A DNA stretch of 64,000 nt from Achromobacter sp. Bel (GCF_012928505.1 NZ_JABBJN010000016.1:55288-119287), one strand, 5' to 3'. Counted from the stretch's first letter, positions 17,116 through 27,330 are shown. A program made the numbers and translations. Notes: generated by a model not told the origin, from the sequence alone.

Positions 17116-17985
17116 ATGAATGAAATGCGTCTGGAGTGGAGCGATGTCCGCGTGTTTTTGGCGATTGCCCGTTGCGGCACATTGGGCCGTGCGGCAAAGC
17201 AGGTAGGCCAAACCCAGCCCACCATGGGTCGCAGGCTGCGTGCGCTTGAAGAAGCGCTTGGGCATACGCTCTTTCAGCGGACGAGCGATGGATTTGTCCT
17301 GACCGATGATGGGGCGGCGGTGCTCGCCTACGCTGAACGAATGGAGGAAGAGGCGCTGGGCTTCACGCGCGCTCTGACGGGAAAAGAAACGCAACTGAGC
17401 GGGCTGCTGCGGGTCTCTTCATCCGACTGGTTCGGCATCCACGTACTCACGCCGGTATTCGCGCGCTTTCTGGCACAGCACCCGGGCATCTCAATAGAGC
17501 TGCTCACGGATTCACGCCTGTACAACCTGGCGCGGCACGAGGCGGATCTCTTGTTCCGGATCGTCCCTTTCGAAGAGTCCGACATCATTCAACGTAAGCT
17601 GATGCGGATCGACTATGCGCTATACGGGCACGTTGACATCGCCCCGCCGTCACCAGGCAACGGTGTCGGCCATGCGCTGATCAGCATGGACAGCGCATTC
17701 GGTTCGTTGCCCGATGTTGAATGGATCAAGCGGATGTTGCCTGGAGCAAGGATTGTGTTCGGCAGTAATAACCGCGGCGTTCAAGCACGTATGTGTGCTG
17801 AGAAATCGGGCTTGGCAGTGCTGCCATGTCTGCTTGGTGATATAACGCCCGGCATTCGAAGAATCGACTTGGGCGAGGCTCCGCCGGGTCGCGATGTCTG
17901 GCTAGGCTATCACCGAGATCTGCGACGTGTTGCTCGACTGCGAGCCCTGCTGGACGTCACGATCGATGCATTGGCCATGCCTTGA
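17116..17985 (+). CDS. LysR-family transcriptional regulator
   Basis: A 289-residue LysR protein with an N-terminal helix-turn-helix (GTLGRAAKQVGQTQPTMGRR near residues 21-40) and an effector domain starting near residue 95 (LLRVSSSDWFG). It is divergent from the MDR reductase and probably regulates it. Both genes lie inside the region bounded by inverted IS-like ends, so regulator and target would travel together. Confidence 0.9.
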   Translation: MNEMRLEWSDVRVFLAIARCGTLGRAAKQVGQTQPTMGRRLRALEEALGHTLFQRTSDGFVLTDDGAAVLAYAERMEEEALGFTRALTGKETQLSGLLRVSSSDWFGIHVLTPVFARFLAQHPGISIELLTDSRLYNLARHEADLLFRIVPFEESDIIQRKLMRIDYALYGHVDIAPPSPGNGVGHALISMDSAFGSLPDVEWIKRMLPGARIVFGSNNRGVQARMCAEKSGLAVLPCLLGDITPGIRRIDLGEAPPGRDVWLGYHRDLRRVARLRALLDVTIDALAMP

Positions 17986-18289
17986 GCCGGCTGGCTTGCC
18001 TCGATCTGCTGCAGGTTTGCCGCCGATAGAGACTGCTTGATCTTGCATCCGTTGGGGGATTTGAGGGTCAGCCAGAACTCAATTAAGGCTCGCCGGCCCA
18101 CTTTTTTCGGACCTCAACTGCCGAGATGCGCTGCGACCGGCATGAATGGGGCGTCTACACATTTGGAAAGCTCAAAAGTCAATGAACCAAATCTCAAGTT
18201 GAATGAAATTCGACAGCCGGTGTTGCGATACGCCGGCGCAATGCACAAATCGGCGACTTACAACGGATCCGATACAGCAAGTGCGACTC
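17986..18289. other. Intergenic, contains right IS-like end
   Basis: 304 bases between the convergent LysR and TetR genes. The only structure I see is the repeat end at 18171-18215. No gene or terminator is evident. Confidence 0.5.
18171..18215 (-). repeat. IS-end-like motif, inverted copy
   Basis: On the minus strand this reads TGTCGAATTTCATTCAACTT, then a second unit GGTTCATTGACTTTTGAG. It matches the end at 21471-21498 (caaattccaagttagatgaa against caaatctcaagttgaatgaa), which supports a common element family. Confidence 0.6.
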
Positions 18290-18850
18290 TCAAACCTCTG
18301 CCATTCTTGCAAGCAGGCAATCCAGCGCTTGCGAATACTGCGACTTGAGAACCGCAGTCTCCTTCCGGTTGCCTGAAGCAGATACTCTGGCAAGACCGCT
18401 ACCGTGTGCATGATCGATCAAGATATCGCGCCATATCTCGGGAGTCGAGCTCAATGCCGATAGCAACGCAGTGAGATGGGCGGTTATCTCCTTAGTAACT
18501 CCAGAGAAGGCCCGTGGCTCGGAAAAAATTGCGAGAGTCAGTTGAGGATGCCTGGCCACAGCCTCGTAGTAGCGCTGCAAGACTCGCCGTACTTCCGGGA
18601 GATGGTCTGATGACGTGTCCTTTCCTTCCAGCACCTCTCCGTACACCCTGTCTGCGAGCGCGCGGAGTAGCGACGCGCGATCCTCTACGTGGTGATAAAG
18701 GCTCATAGGCGTCACGTTCAACTTCGACGCAAGGGCGCGCATGGTTAACCCTGTGCCCGACCGCTCATCGAGGAGCGCGAGCGCTGTGGCAATGAGGACG
18801 TCTCTCGACAGCCCCGTACCCCGGACGGGGCGGCCGCGAAGGCTCGTCAT
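18290..18850 (-). CDS. TetR-family transcriptional regulator
   Basis: A 186-residue TetR/AcrR repressor. The helix-turn-helix spans about residues 32-60 (LTMRALASKLNVTPMSLYHHV), and the C-terminal ligand domain is of the TetR_C class. Its start overlaps the stop of the upstream reductase by four bases, so the pair forms one transcript reading leftward. A perfect 7-3-7 palindrome before the first gene (19401-19417) is its probable operator, giving autorepression of the pair. Confidence 0.88.
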   Translation of the reverse strand: MTSLRGRPVRGTGLSRDVLIATALALLDERSGTGLTMRALASKLNVTPMSLYHHVEDRASLLRALADRVYGEVLEGKDTSSDHLPEVRRVLQRYYEAVARHPQLTLAIFSEPRAFSGVTKEITAHLTALLSALSSTPEIWRDILIDHAHGSGLARVSASGNRKETAVLKSQYSQALDCLLARMAEV

Positions 18851-19383
18851 GCTAGCACCCGGAATTTACACTGCACCATGCCTGAAGGAAAACTCCGGCT
18901 GGATAGCAGTTCCAAGTCGATGTCCTTCGGAACGGTTCCGAACAGTGGCCTGCCGGCTCCAATGAGTACAGGAACAGTAGTGATCACGAGGTCTTCGACC
19001 AGCCCCTCTCGCAAGAAAGACTGCACCAGTTGCCCCCCATCGACATAGATCTTTTTAAGATTCTCACTCGCCAACTCGGTTAAAAGCTCCTTCGGCGTCA
19101 GACCTAGGCAAGTGACTTTGCTTTGCAGGCCTTTGGGGATGGCTGCCACCGACAGCGACTTCGACAGCACATACGCGGGAACATCGTATGGCCAGGGATC
19201 CAGATGCGCGACGGTTTCAAAAGTGCCCCGCCCCATCACGATGGCATCCTTATCGGCCATGAAGTCCTCGTAGCCGTGGTCCTCTGCCTGACTGTCACGT
19301 TGCAGAAGCCAATCAATCCCGCCATCGGGCCGCGCAATGAAGCCATCTAGGCTGGTCGCAATGAATACATGTGCAGTGGGCAT
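18847..19383 (-). CDS. Dihydrofolate reductase-family / RibD C-terminal domain protein
   Basis: A 178-residue NADPH-dependent reductase fold. The N-terminus AHVFIATSLDGFIARPDGGIDW and the GRGTFETV segment near residue 53 are hallmarks of the RibD_C/YyaP group. The helix preceding the last strand has YVDGGQLVQSFL near residue 119. The ATG at 19383 was preferred to one at 19398 because family members start directly at the AHVF strand. It is the first gene of a two-gene operon with TetR. Substrate unknown; some relatives give drug tolerance. Confidence 0.85.
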   Translation of the reverse strand: MPTAHVFIATSLDGFIARPDGGIDWLLQRDSQAEDHGYEDFMADKDAIVMGRGTFETVAHLDPWPYDVPAYVLSKSLSVAAIPKGLQSKVTCLGLTPKELLTELASENLKKIYVDGGQLVQSFLREGLVEDLVITTVPVLIGAGRPLFGTVPKDIDLELLSSRSFPSGMVQCKFRVLA

Positions 19384-19400
19384 GGATATGCATCCCATAA

Positions 19401-19417
19401 AATATACAGTGTATATT
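19401..19417. promoter_or_regulatory. TetR operator candidate
   Basis: AATATACAGTGTATATT has perfect 7-base arms (AATATAC/GTATATT) with a 3-base centre. It lies 17 bases upstream of the reductase start, where it would block the promoter of the reductase-tetR pair. Confidence 0.7.
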
Positions 19418-19511
19418 AACTGCCAAGCACAGTACGCCGACGATGAACCGATAGCGCCGCAGGGACCGCGATGGATACCTGAGTGCAGCTATCGAGCAGG
19501 GGGCACATACG

Positions 19512-19652
19512 TTGGACGTCAAGACTGAATATATCCAGCTCCAGCATGCCAGTGGCGGTGTGGCGGACACGATAGGCTTTTACAACCGCCCGCACCCGTA
19601 CCAGGCGCTCGGCATGAAGACCCCGGCCGAGGCATTTGCATTAGGCGCTTAA
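19512..19652 (+). pseudogene. C-terminal fragment of IS3-family transposase
   Basis: The frame gives about 46 residues ending in GFYNRPHPYQALGMKTPAEA, which is the standard C-terminus of IS3-family OrfB transposases, and stops with TAA at 19650-19652. The catalytic DDE part is missing and the sequence upstream is unrelated. This is a scar of an insertion element inside the accessory island. Confidence 0.85.
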
Positions 19653-19818
19653 CCTAGGCAAGTTCTGTTGGGCCAATACACTTTCCTGCTGGCGCTCACG
19701 CATCGTCGTCTTCTTGGCCGTTTTTGCCTGATACTGCCGACCCATTTGGGTCGTCATTGGCCGGGCGACAAGGACGGCTCTCGGCCAACAAAGGCTATTC
19801 GCCGCAGAATTATTAACC
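19653..19818. other. Short intergenic stretch before glycosylase gene
   Basis: No gene or clear promoter is seen here. No strong ribosome-binding site precedes the downstream ATG. Confidence 0.4.
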
Positions 19819-20445
19819 ATGCCCGACCTGATCGCTTCTCTCCTAAGGACGCTACCGCAGGGCAGCCCCGGCCTCTTTAACCCTTGGACAGATCGGTGCG
19901 CGCATGATGTCCTGCATGACGCGAACAAGCAACGCATTGTCCGGTTGAGGCAACACCTGGACTGCAAGGCGAGGATGATCCTGGTCGGTGAGGCACCTGG
20001 ATATCAGGGTTGCCGATATAGCGGGGTAGCATTCACGAGTGAACGCCTCCTCATGGAAGGCAAGATCCCTCGGATTCAGGCGCCCAAGAAGCGACTGACG
20101 GACAGACACCGTGCATTTTCTGAACCTTCCGCGACGACTGTGTGGCGCGTTTTAATGGAGTTGGGCATTCAAAATGAGACGATCCTCTGGAATGCAGTGC
20201 AACTTCACCCACATCTTCCGGGGGTATCGTGGTCAAACCGCCCACCAACACCGCATGAAATTGCGCTGGGGGCTCCTGCACTTCGTCTGTTACGTAAGGC
20301 ATTTCCCCAGGCAACCATTATTCCTATTGGCAAGAAAGCAGAAAGACTACTGGCGGATATCGACATTATTGCAGCGCCGTATGTCCGTCACCCTGCCAAT
20401 GGGGGGGCCGCAAAGTTTGCAGAGGGACTGCGTGCAGTCGTCTGA
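19819..20445 (+). CDS. Uracil-DNA glycosylase superfamily protein
   Basis: A 208-residue protein with the superfamily's catalytic loop GEAPGYQGCRYSGVAFTSERL at residues 57-77. It also has a NAVQLHPH strand near residue 133 and a C-terminal HPANGGAAKF segment near residue 193. The GEAPG pattern resembles family 4/5 enzymes, but the four iron-sulfur cysteines of family 4 are not all present, so activity on uracil cannot be assumed. It stands alone on the plus strand between an IS3 scar and a broken nucleotidyltransferase. A role in base-excision repair is inferred from the family. Confidence 0.8.
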   Translation: MPDLIASLLRTLPQGSPGLFNPWTDRCAHDVLHDANKQRIVRLRQHLDCKARMILVGEAPGYQGCRYSGVAFTSERLLMEGKIPRIQAPKKRLTDRHRAFSEPSATTVWRVLMELGIQNETILWNAVQLHPHLPGVSWSNRPPTPHEIALGAPALRLLRKAFPQATIIPIGKKAERLLADIDIIAAPYVRHPANGGAAKFAEGLRAVV

Positions 20446-20536
20446 GTTCAATAAATTTAGCGTCACTTCAAATTGGCTGTAATGGATCTCCGCCGAGGTC
20501 AACGATAGCCCCCTTTCGGCCAGAAGCGGACGACCG

Positions 20537-21181
20537 ATGATTCCGGATATGCTATTTCCACATATCAACCAACCCGAGATTCCAGTTTCCGGCGAAATGA
20601 TGGCGAACGTTCGAGCAGGCTATGAGCAACGACTATGCGACCTCGTCGAATCCTCTGAGCAACTGATGGCCGCGCTGCGGGCGGTTCGCTGCCTTGGTTT
20701 ACCCTCCTGGTGCATCGGTGCAGGGGCCATCAGATCCTTGGTTTGGGATAACTTGCATGGCTTTCAGGTGCCCTCGAACGTGGATGACGTGGACGTTGCG
20801 TACTTTGATGCCGAAGCGCCTCTAGCTCTGGATGCCGAACTTCAAGAGCGGCTGCATCTTCTCCTTCCCTCGCTCACTTGGGAAGTGACAAACCAGGCCA
20901 GAGTGCACGAGTGGTTCGCAGAAGCCCTCGGCCAGGTGGTTTCACCCCTAACGTCTTTGGACGATGGGCTGGCCACTTGGCCAGAGTTCGCCACCTGCGT
21001 TGGCATTTAGCTGGACGGTGATGAATCATTGAAGGTCATAGCGCCGTACGGATTGAATGACCTGTTTGAACTGCGAGTTCGGCACAACCCTCGCCGGGCG
21101 AGCGTCTCAACGTTTATGCACCGTGTGAATTCCAAGCGATTCAGCCACCGATGGCCTCGGCTTTCGATCTGTACTCCCTGA
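20537..21181 (+). pseudogene. Nucleotidyltransferase-family protein interrupted by in-frame TAG
   Basis: The frame encodes the NTP_transf_6-type family: a WCIGAGAIRSLVWDNLHGF segment, then VDDVDVAYFD with the metal-binding acidic triad, then TWEVTNQARVH. A TAG at 21008-21010 stops it at residue 157. The same frame continues for 56 more residues that clearly belong to the family (VIAPYGLNDLFELRVRHNP, then KRFSHRWPRL) before TGA at 21179-21181. In relatives an arginine usually occupies the stop position after CVGI. This is a recent nonsense mutation, a sequencing error, or rarely a readthrough site. Confidence 0.8.
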
Positions 21182-21543
21182 CCGCACATAGGGCTGCTGT
21201 GGGTCGGATGCGGCCCGACGTCCAATAGCAGACCAGGTAGAGAGCGACCGTGGTCTGGCAGCCGTATTTGGCGTCCACGGCCAAAGCAGGTCCTGGCGGG
21301 CGTCGTGTGACACGTCGCAGCGCCAGCCGCAGGCAAAGGCACCATACCGGGGAGAACGGCGGATCGCCCTACTGTTGACACAAGAAATCGGACTTCCAGG
21401 GGTGAAATCGGGCTGGAGGCCGCGCCAGCGCTTGTATATCGAAAATTATCGATTTCCAAACTGGATGACGCAAATTCCAAGTTAGATGAATTTCGACAAC
21501 AGTTGGCCGCCCATGAAATATGTAACAGCCAGGCCTCCCCCCC
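21182..21543. other. Intergenic right border of accessory island
   Basis: No supported gene is found. The region ends with an inverted IS-like end at 21471-21498, about 50 bases before the groES promoter. After it the sequence returns to housekeeping genes. Confidence 0.55.
21471..21498 (-). repeat. IS-end-like motif, rightmost copy
   Basis: On the minus strand this reads TGTCGAAATTCATCTAACTT followed by GGAATTTG and a second similar unit (GTCATCCAGTTTGGAAA). It is the best-preserved double-unit end and the right limit of the repeat family in this window. Confidence 0.6.
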
Positions 21544-21571
21544 TTGAAGCCCGGAACATCATCCCTATAAT
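21544..21571 (+). promoter_or_regulatory. groESL sigma-70 promoter
   Basis: A TTGAAG -35 box (21544-21549) and a perfect TATAAT -10 box (21566-21571) are separated by 16 bases. The CIRCE operator starts at the last base of the -10 box. Confidence 0.75.
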
Positions 21572-21597
21572 TAGCACTCGACACCGGTGAGTGCTAA
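21571..21597. promoter_or_regulatory. CIRCE element (HrcA operator)
   Basis: TTAGCACTC, nine bases, GAGTGCTAA: an exact match to the CIRCE consensus. It overlaps the start of transcription, so HrcA should repress groESL until heat shock. Confidence 0.95.
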
Positions 21598-21654
21598 CAG
21601 CCCTCCCCGGGGCTAACCGATCATTCACTTTTTTCAAGTAAACAGGAGTTCCAC

Positions 21655-21942
21655 ATGGCCTTGCGTCCCCTGGGCGATCGCGTGATCGTCAAACGCCTCG
21701 AAAACGAGCGCAAGACTGCCTCGGGCATCGTCATTCCCGACAGCGCCGCTGAAAAGCCTGATCAAGGCGAAGTCGTGGCCGTCGGCCCCGGCAAGAAGAC
21801 CGAAGAAGGCAAGATCCTGCCGGTCGACCTGAAGGCTGGCGATAAGGTTCTGTTCGGCAAGTACGCCGGCCAGTCCGTGAAGGTTGATGGCGAGGAACTG
21901 CTCGTCATCCGCGAGGACGAAATCCTCGCCGTGGTTCTGTAA
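21655..21942 (+). CDS. groES: Co-chaperonin GroES
   Basis: A 95-residue heptameric lid of the GroEL folding chamber. The family sequence is complete: [12 protein letters not shown] at the N-terminus, the mobile loop [16 protein letters not shown] near residues 16-31, and [12 protein letters not shown] at the end. It follows the CIRCE-controlled promoter by about 60 bases and has AACAGGAG before the ATG. It is 37 bases upstream of groEL and co-transcribed with it. Confidence 0.98.
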   Translation: MALRPLGDRVIVKRLENERKTASGIVIPDSAAEKPDQGEVVAVGPGKKTEEGKILPVDLKAGDKVLFGKYAGQSVKVDGEELLVIREDEILAVVL

Positions 21943-21976
21943 ACCCCGCCTCAAACGAATTTTCGAAGGAAGCTAA

Positions 21977-23620
<1,644 letters not shown>

Positions 23621-23677
23621 GTCCCGCTTCCCTTGCAAGGCCTCCCCGGCTCACGCCGGGGAACGCAGTATCCTGAG

Positions 23678-23708
23678 AAACCCCCGGACCTTCGCCCCGG
23701 GGGTTTTT
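23678..23708 (+). terminator. Rho-independent terminator of groESL
   Basis: AAACCCCCGG (23678) pairs with CCGGGGGTTT (23697) and is followed by a T-rich run. A further GC hairpin (CCCCGGC/GCCGGGG, 23644-23661) lies just upstream. Confidence 0.85.
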
Positions 23709-23841
23709 CTTTTGGGGTCGCCAGACGCCCATGGACCGCATCACGCCCTGTGCGGCCCGAACACGTTTGCGCACAAACTGTGGGTTTCGCCCCGGAACAT
23801 GCGTCCCTACAATAAAGGGTCCATAGACCGAGTCCAGACCC

Positions 23842-24774
23842 ATGCGCCTTCCTCAGAGCCTGCGAGCCCTGCGTCCGTCCGAAATCGGCGGATTGCTGAT
23901 GGATTCCGCCAACCAGTGGTCGAGCCATCGCGCCTCCAGCAAGGGCGCGGCGCTGGCGTTGTACATGGTGTTCTCGCTGGCCCCCATGCTGATCCTGGTG
24001 ATCGCGGTGGCGGGCGCGTTCTTCGGCGAAGACGCCGTGCGCTCCGAGCTGTTTTCGTCCCTGCGCGACCTGACCGGCGAACGCGGCGCCGAGGTCATCC
24101 AGACCGTGCTGGCCAGCGCCCATGAATCGGGCGGCGGCTGGATCGCCGCGCTGATTTCGATTTTTGTGCTGATCTTCAGTGCCACGACGGCATTTGCCGA
24201 ACTGAAGGCCAGTCTGGACGACTTATGGGAAGTGCCGCCAAACCAGAAGGGCGGCATCCACGGCATGGTGCGCAGCCGCATGCTGTCATTCGGCCTGGTG
24301 CTCGTGCTTGCCCTGTTCCTGCTGATCTCGCTGACCGTGAATGCCGGCCTGGGCGCCGCGCGCAAGTTCTACGGGGACTTGTGGATGGCGTCCACCTTCG
24401 CCACGGTGGCCGACTGGCTTTCCAGCCTGTTTTCTTTTTCAGTGGTGGTGGCGCTGTTCGCCGTGATCTTCAAGCTGCTGCCCAGCGCGAAGATCTCCTG
24501 GAAGGACGTGATCCCGGGCGCCATCGTGACGGCCGCATTGTTCCTGGTGGGCAAGTGGGGAATCGGCGTCTACCTGAGCCGCGGCGCAGCGGTGTCGGCG
24601 TACGGCGCCGCCGGTTCGCTGATCGCGCTACTGTTGTGGATCTACTATTCCGCGCAAATCTTCTTCTTTGGTGCCGTGTTTACCCGGCAATTCGCGCTGC
24701 GGTTCGGAAAGGCGGAAAAGCCTGCCACGGCCGCCGAGCACGCGGCGCAATCCCCGTCACCCCCCGACGCCTGA
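23842..24774 (+). CDS. YihY/BrkB-family inner-membrane protein
   Basis: A 310-residue protein with about six transmembrane segments. Family landmarks are GAALALYMVFSLAPMLI near residue 34, FSATTAFAELKASLDDLWEV near residue 112, and SAYGAAGSLIALLLWIYYSAQIFFFGA near residue 255. These proteins were once annotated as ribonuclease BN or serum-resistance factor BrkB. Their real function, possibly transport, is not settled. It has its own upstream region after the groEL terminator and is convergent with the MarR gene, seven bases away. Confidence 0.9.
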   Translation: MRLPQSLRALRPSEIGGLLMDSANQWSSHRASSKGAALALYMVFSLAPMLILVIAVAGAFFGEDAVRSELFSSLRDLTGERGAEVIQTVLASAHESGGGWIAALISIFVLIFSATTAFAELKASLDDLWEVPPNQKGGIHGMVRSRMLSFGLVLVLALFLLISLTVNAGLGAARKFYGDLWMASTFATVADWLSSLFSFSVVVALFAVIFKLLPSAKISWKDVIPGAIVTAALFLVGKWGIGVYLSRGAAVSAYGAAGSLIALLLWIYYSAQIFFFGAVFTRQFALRFGKAEKPATAAEHAAQSPSPPDA

Positions 24775-24781
24775 TTCGGCC

Positions 24782-25264
24782 TCAGCCTCGCTCCTGCTGC
24801 TCCAACCCCGCCATCAGGCGCAGGCACTTCAAGAACACCGGCCGCAGTTCTGGCGGGATCGGCGCCAGCACCTGCGCCTCCACATCGGCGTCCTGCGGCA
24901 AGATGCGCGCCAGCAGCGCCACGCCCGCGTCCGTGATCTCCAGCGCATAGGCGCGGCCGTCTTCCGTCGAACGCGTGCGGCGCACATAGCCCTTCGCCGT
25001 CATGCGCGCCATCATTTCAGCAAAGGAATTGCGGTCCAGCGCGATCAGTTCGGCGATGCGGTTCTGCGTGGCGCCCGGGTTCTGATACACGGTGATCAGC
25101 AAGGCCTTCTGGCGCGGCGTCAGGTCTTCGTCCGGAAAGGCCTGCGCAAACAGGGCTTCGGCCCGAAAATGCGCCCGGCGCAACAGGTGCGAGGCGACCT
25201 GGGTCAGGTCGAATGCTTGCAGGTCGCGGAGCGGGGCCGCGGTGGGACGGGCGGTGGCGGTCAT
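24782..25264 (-). CDS. MarR-family transcriptional regulator
   Basis: A 160-residue winged-helix regulator. The DNA-binding part covers about residues 45-110 (LTPRQKALLITVYQNPGATQ, then DRNSFAEMMARMTAKGYVRR, then the wing RTRSTEDGRAYALEIT). The start at 25264 puts it divergent from the nbaE-like dehydrogenase, with a palindromic site in the 153-base gap. It is therefore the likely repressor of the 3-hydroxyanthranilate cluster, released by an aromatic ligand. Confidence 0.9.
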   Translation of the reverse strand: MTATARPTAAPLRDLQAFDLTQVASHLLRRAHFRAEALFAQAFPDEDLTPRQKALLITVYQNPGATQNRIAELIALDRNSFAEMMARMTAKGYVRRTRSTEDGRAYALEITDAGVALLARILPQDADVEAQVLAPIPPELRPVFLKCLRLMAGLEQQERG

Positions 25265-25363
25265 CGGGCTTCCATGGGTTGTGCCTGACGATTGTAGGCG
25301 TTGGCTCCCTCGAAAATGCGCATTGACTTGGCGGCGGCGCCTGCCTATGATCCGGAAATATAG

Positions 25364-25375
25364 TACGTATACGTA
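25364..25375. promoter_or_regulatory. MarR operator candidate
   Basis: TACGTATACGTA is a perfect 12-base palindrome set in an AT-rich stretch between the divergent marR and nbaE-like starts. This is the form MarR dimers usually recognise. Confidence 0.65.
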
Positions 25376-25417
25376 TTTATTAATCCGCCATCCAAACACT
25401 ATCCAAGGGGCTAGATC

Positions 25418-26875
25418 GTGACGATCCGCCAGCTGCGCAACTACATCGACGGCCGCTTTGAAGACGGCGTGTCCACCTTCGACAAGCACAGTCCGGTGGA
25501 TGGGCAGCGTATCGCCCAGGTCCATGAAGCCAGCCAGGACCAGGTCAACCGCGCCATCGCGGCCGCGCATCGGGCGTTGCCGGCCTGGGCCGGCTTGTCG
25601 GTCGAAGCACGCACGGACCACCTGCTGGCACTGGCCGACGGCATCAGCCGGCGGTTCGACGACTTCCTGCAAGCCGAGATCGGCGACACCGGCAAGCCGG
25701 TCGGCTGGGCCGGCAAGATCGACATTCCGCGCGGCGCCGCCAACTTCCGCGCCTTCGCGGAACTGGCCCGCACGCTGGACATGGAAAGCTACATGACGGA
25801 CACGCCGGACGGCCGGCAGGCGCTGAACTACGCGTACCGCAAGCCGCTGGGCGTGGTCGGCGTGATCTCGCCCTGGAACCTGCCGCTGCTGCTGTTGACC
25901 TGGAAGGTCGCGCCCGCGCTGGCGTTCGGCAACACGGTGATCATGAAGCCGTCGGAAGTCACGCCCAGCACGGCCACGCTGCTGGCCGAGGTCGCCGATC
26001 AGGCGGGGCTGCCCGCCGGCGTGCTGAACCTGGCGCACGGTTTCGGGCCGGCTTCCGCGGGCGAATTCCTGACCACGCACCCGGACATCGACGGCATCAC
26101 CTTCACCGGCGAATCCGCCACGGGCGCGACCATCATGCGGGCCGTGGCGCCGGGCGTGAAACCGGTGTCGTTCGAATTGGGCGGCAAGAATGCGGCGCTG
26201 GTGTTCGCGGACGCCGATTTCGACGCCGCGGTCGACGGCGTGACGCGGTCGGTCTTCGCCAATTGCGGGCAGGTCTGCCTGTGCACCGAACGCGTCTATG
26301 TGGAACGCCCCATCTACGAACGCTTCGTCGACGCGCTCGCGGCCCGCGCGCGCGACATGCGCATCGGCTGGCCCCTGGACCCGGCCACCGAAATGGGCCC
26401 GCTGGTATCGCGCGAACACCGCGAAAAGGTGCTGTCGTACTTTGCGCTGGCGCGCGAAGAAGGCGCTACCGTGGTGGCGGGCGGCGGCATACCGGCATTC
26501 GGCGACGCCCGCGACGCGGGCGCCTACGTGCAACCCACCATCTGGACCGGCCTGAAAGAGGACGCCCGCTGCATCAAGGAAGAAGTGTTCGGCCCGGTCT
26601 GCCACGTGGCGCCTTTCGACACCGAAGACGAGGCCATCCGCCTGGCCAACGACACGCGCTACGGCCTGGCCGCCGCGGTCTGGACGCAGAACCTGACCCG
26701 CGGGCACCGCGTGGCCCAAGCCATGAAGGTCGGTCTTGCCTGGGTGAACTGCTGGTTCCTGCGCGACCTGCGCACGCCCTTCGGCGGCAGCGGGCTGTCC
26801 GGCATCGGCCGCGAAGGCGGCCGCCACTCGCTGCATTTCTATACTGAACCCACCAACGTCTGCATCAAACTCTGA
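25418..26875 (+). CDS. nbaE: 2-aminomuconate 6-semialdehyde dehydrogenase
   Basis: A 485-residue aldehyde dehydrogenase that oxidises 2-aminomuconate semialdehyde to 2-aminomuconate with NAD. Catalytic residues are N154 in SPWNLP, E254 in FELGG and C287 in [12 protein letters not shown]. The NCGQVC and [15 protein letters not shown] patterns are typical of the 2-hydroxymuconic/2-aminomuconic semialdehyde group. The start is a GTG. It is the first plus-strand gene of the nba-type cluster and is followed by the deaminase after 23 bases. 2-Hydroxymuconate semialdehyde is the alternative substrate, but the neighbours favour the amino compound. Confidence 0.88.
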   Translation: MTIRQLRNYIDGRFEDGVSTFDKHSPVDGQRIAQVHEASQDQVNRAIAAAHRALPAWAGLSVEARTDHLLALADGISRRFDDFLQAEIGDTGKPVGWAGKIDIPRGAANFRAFAELARTLDMESYMTDTPDGRQALNYAYRKPLGVVGVISPWNLPLLLLTWKVAPALAFGNTVIMKPSEVTPSTATLLAEVADQAGLPAGVLNLAHGFGPASAGEFLTTHPDIDGITFTGESATGATIMRAVAPGVKPVSFELGGKNAALVFADADFDAAVDGVTRSVFANCGQVCLCTERVYVERPIYERFVDALAARARDMRIGWPLDPATEMGPLVSREHREKVLSYFALAREEGATVVAGGGIPAFGDARDAGAYVQPTIWTGLKEDARCIKEEVFGPVCHVAPFDTEDEAIRLANDTRYGLAAAVWTQNLTRGHRVAQAMKVGLAWVNCWFLRDLRTPFGGSGLSGIGREGGRHSLHFYTEPTNVCIKL

Positions 26876-26898
26876 CCCCGTCCACCAAGGAACGCACG

Positions 26899-27330
26899 AT
26901 GACCCAGCCCAACGTCAGCGCCACCGTCGTCGCCGGCAAAGCCACGCCACGCGGCAAGTATCCCCACATCAAACGCGCGGGCGACTTCCTGTTCGTCTCC
27001 GGCACCAGCTCGCGCCTGCCCGACAACCGCATCGCGGGCGCCGAGGTCGACGCCATGGGCACCACCACGCTGGACATCCGCGTGCAGACGCGCGCCGTCA
27101 TCGAGAACATCGGGGACATCCTCGCGACTGCCGGCGCCACGCTGGCCGATGTGGTCGAGATCAGTACTTTCCTGGTCAACATGAACGACTTCGGTGGATA
27201 CAATCAAGTCTATGGCGAGTTCTTCGACGCCGATGGCCCGGCGCGCACCACCGTCGCGGTGCATCAGCTGCCGCACCCGCAATTGCTGATTGAGATCAAG
27301 GCGGTCGCCTACAAGCCGCTTGCGCGCTAG
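26899..27330 (+). CDS. nbaF: 2-aminomuconate deaminase (RidA family)
   Basis: A 143-residue RidA/YjgF-fold protein. The length and the segments [21 protein letters not shown] and [25 protein letters not shown] agree with 2-aminomuconate deaminases (AmnD, NbaF), which release ammonia to give 4-oxalocrotonate. The generic RidA arginine equivalent is seen in [10 protein letters not shown] near residue 112. It lies directly after the semialdehyde dehydrogenase and is presumably co-transcribed. A plain imine deaminase role is the alternative. Confidence 0.87.
   Translation: MTQPNVSATVVAGKATPRGKYPHIKRAGDFLFVSGTSSRLPDNRIAGAEVDAMGTTTLDIRVQTRAVIENIGDILATAGATLADVVEISTFLVNMNDFGGYNQVYGEFFDADGPARTTVAVHQLPHPQLLIEIKAVAYKPLAR

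Larger units (their letters stand above)
15758..18215. mobile_element. Putative end-bounded cassette carrying a reductase and a LysR regulator
   Basis: The left tip TGTCGAAGTTCATTGAAGG (15758-15776) and the right end, which reads TTCGACA at 18209-18215 preceded by AAGTTGAATGAA and AATGAACC repeats, are inverted relative to each other. The 2.46 kb between them holds only a truncated reading frame, a quinone-reductase-like gene and a LysR gene. There is no transposase and no clear target duplication, so this may be a passenger unit mobilised in trans or simply the remains of two separate insertions. Confidence 0.4.

Noticed and set aside
21019..21036. TCATTGAAGG sequence resembling the IS-end motif
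   Set aside because: It lies inside the coding continuation of the nucleotidyltransferase (residues after the TAG), so the match is coincidental.
25265..26836. Extended minus-strand frame upstream of the MarR start
   Set aside because: It runs antisense through the whole nbaE-like dehydrogenase gene. The MarR domain starts cleanly at 25264 next to a divergent promoter.
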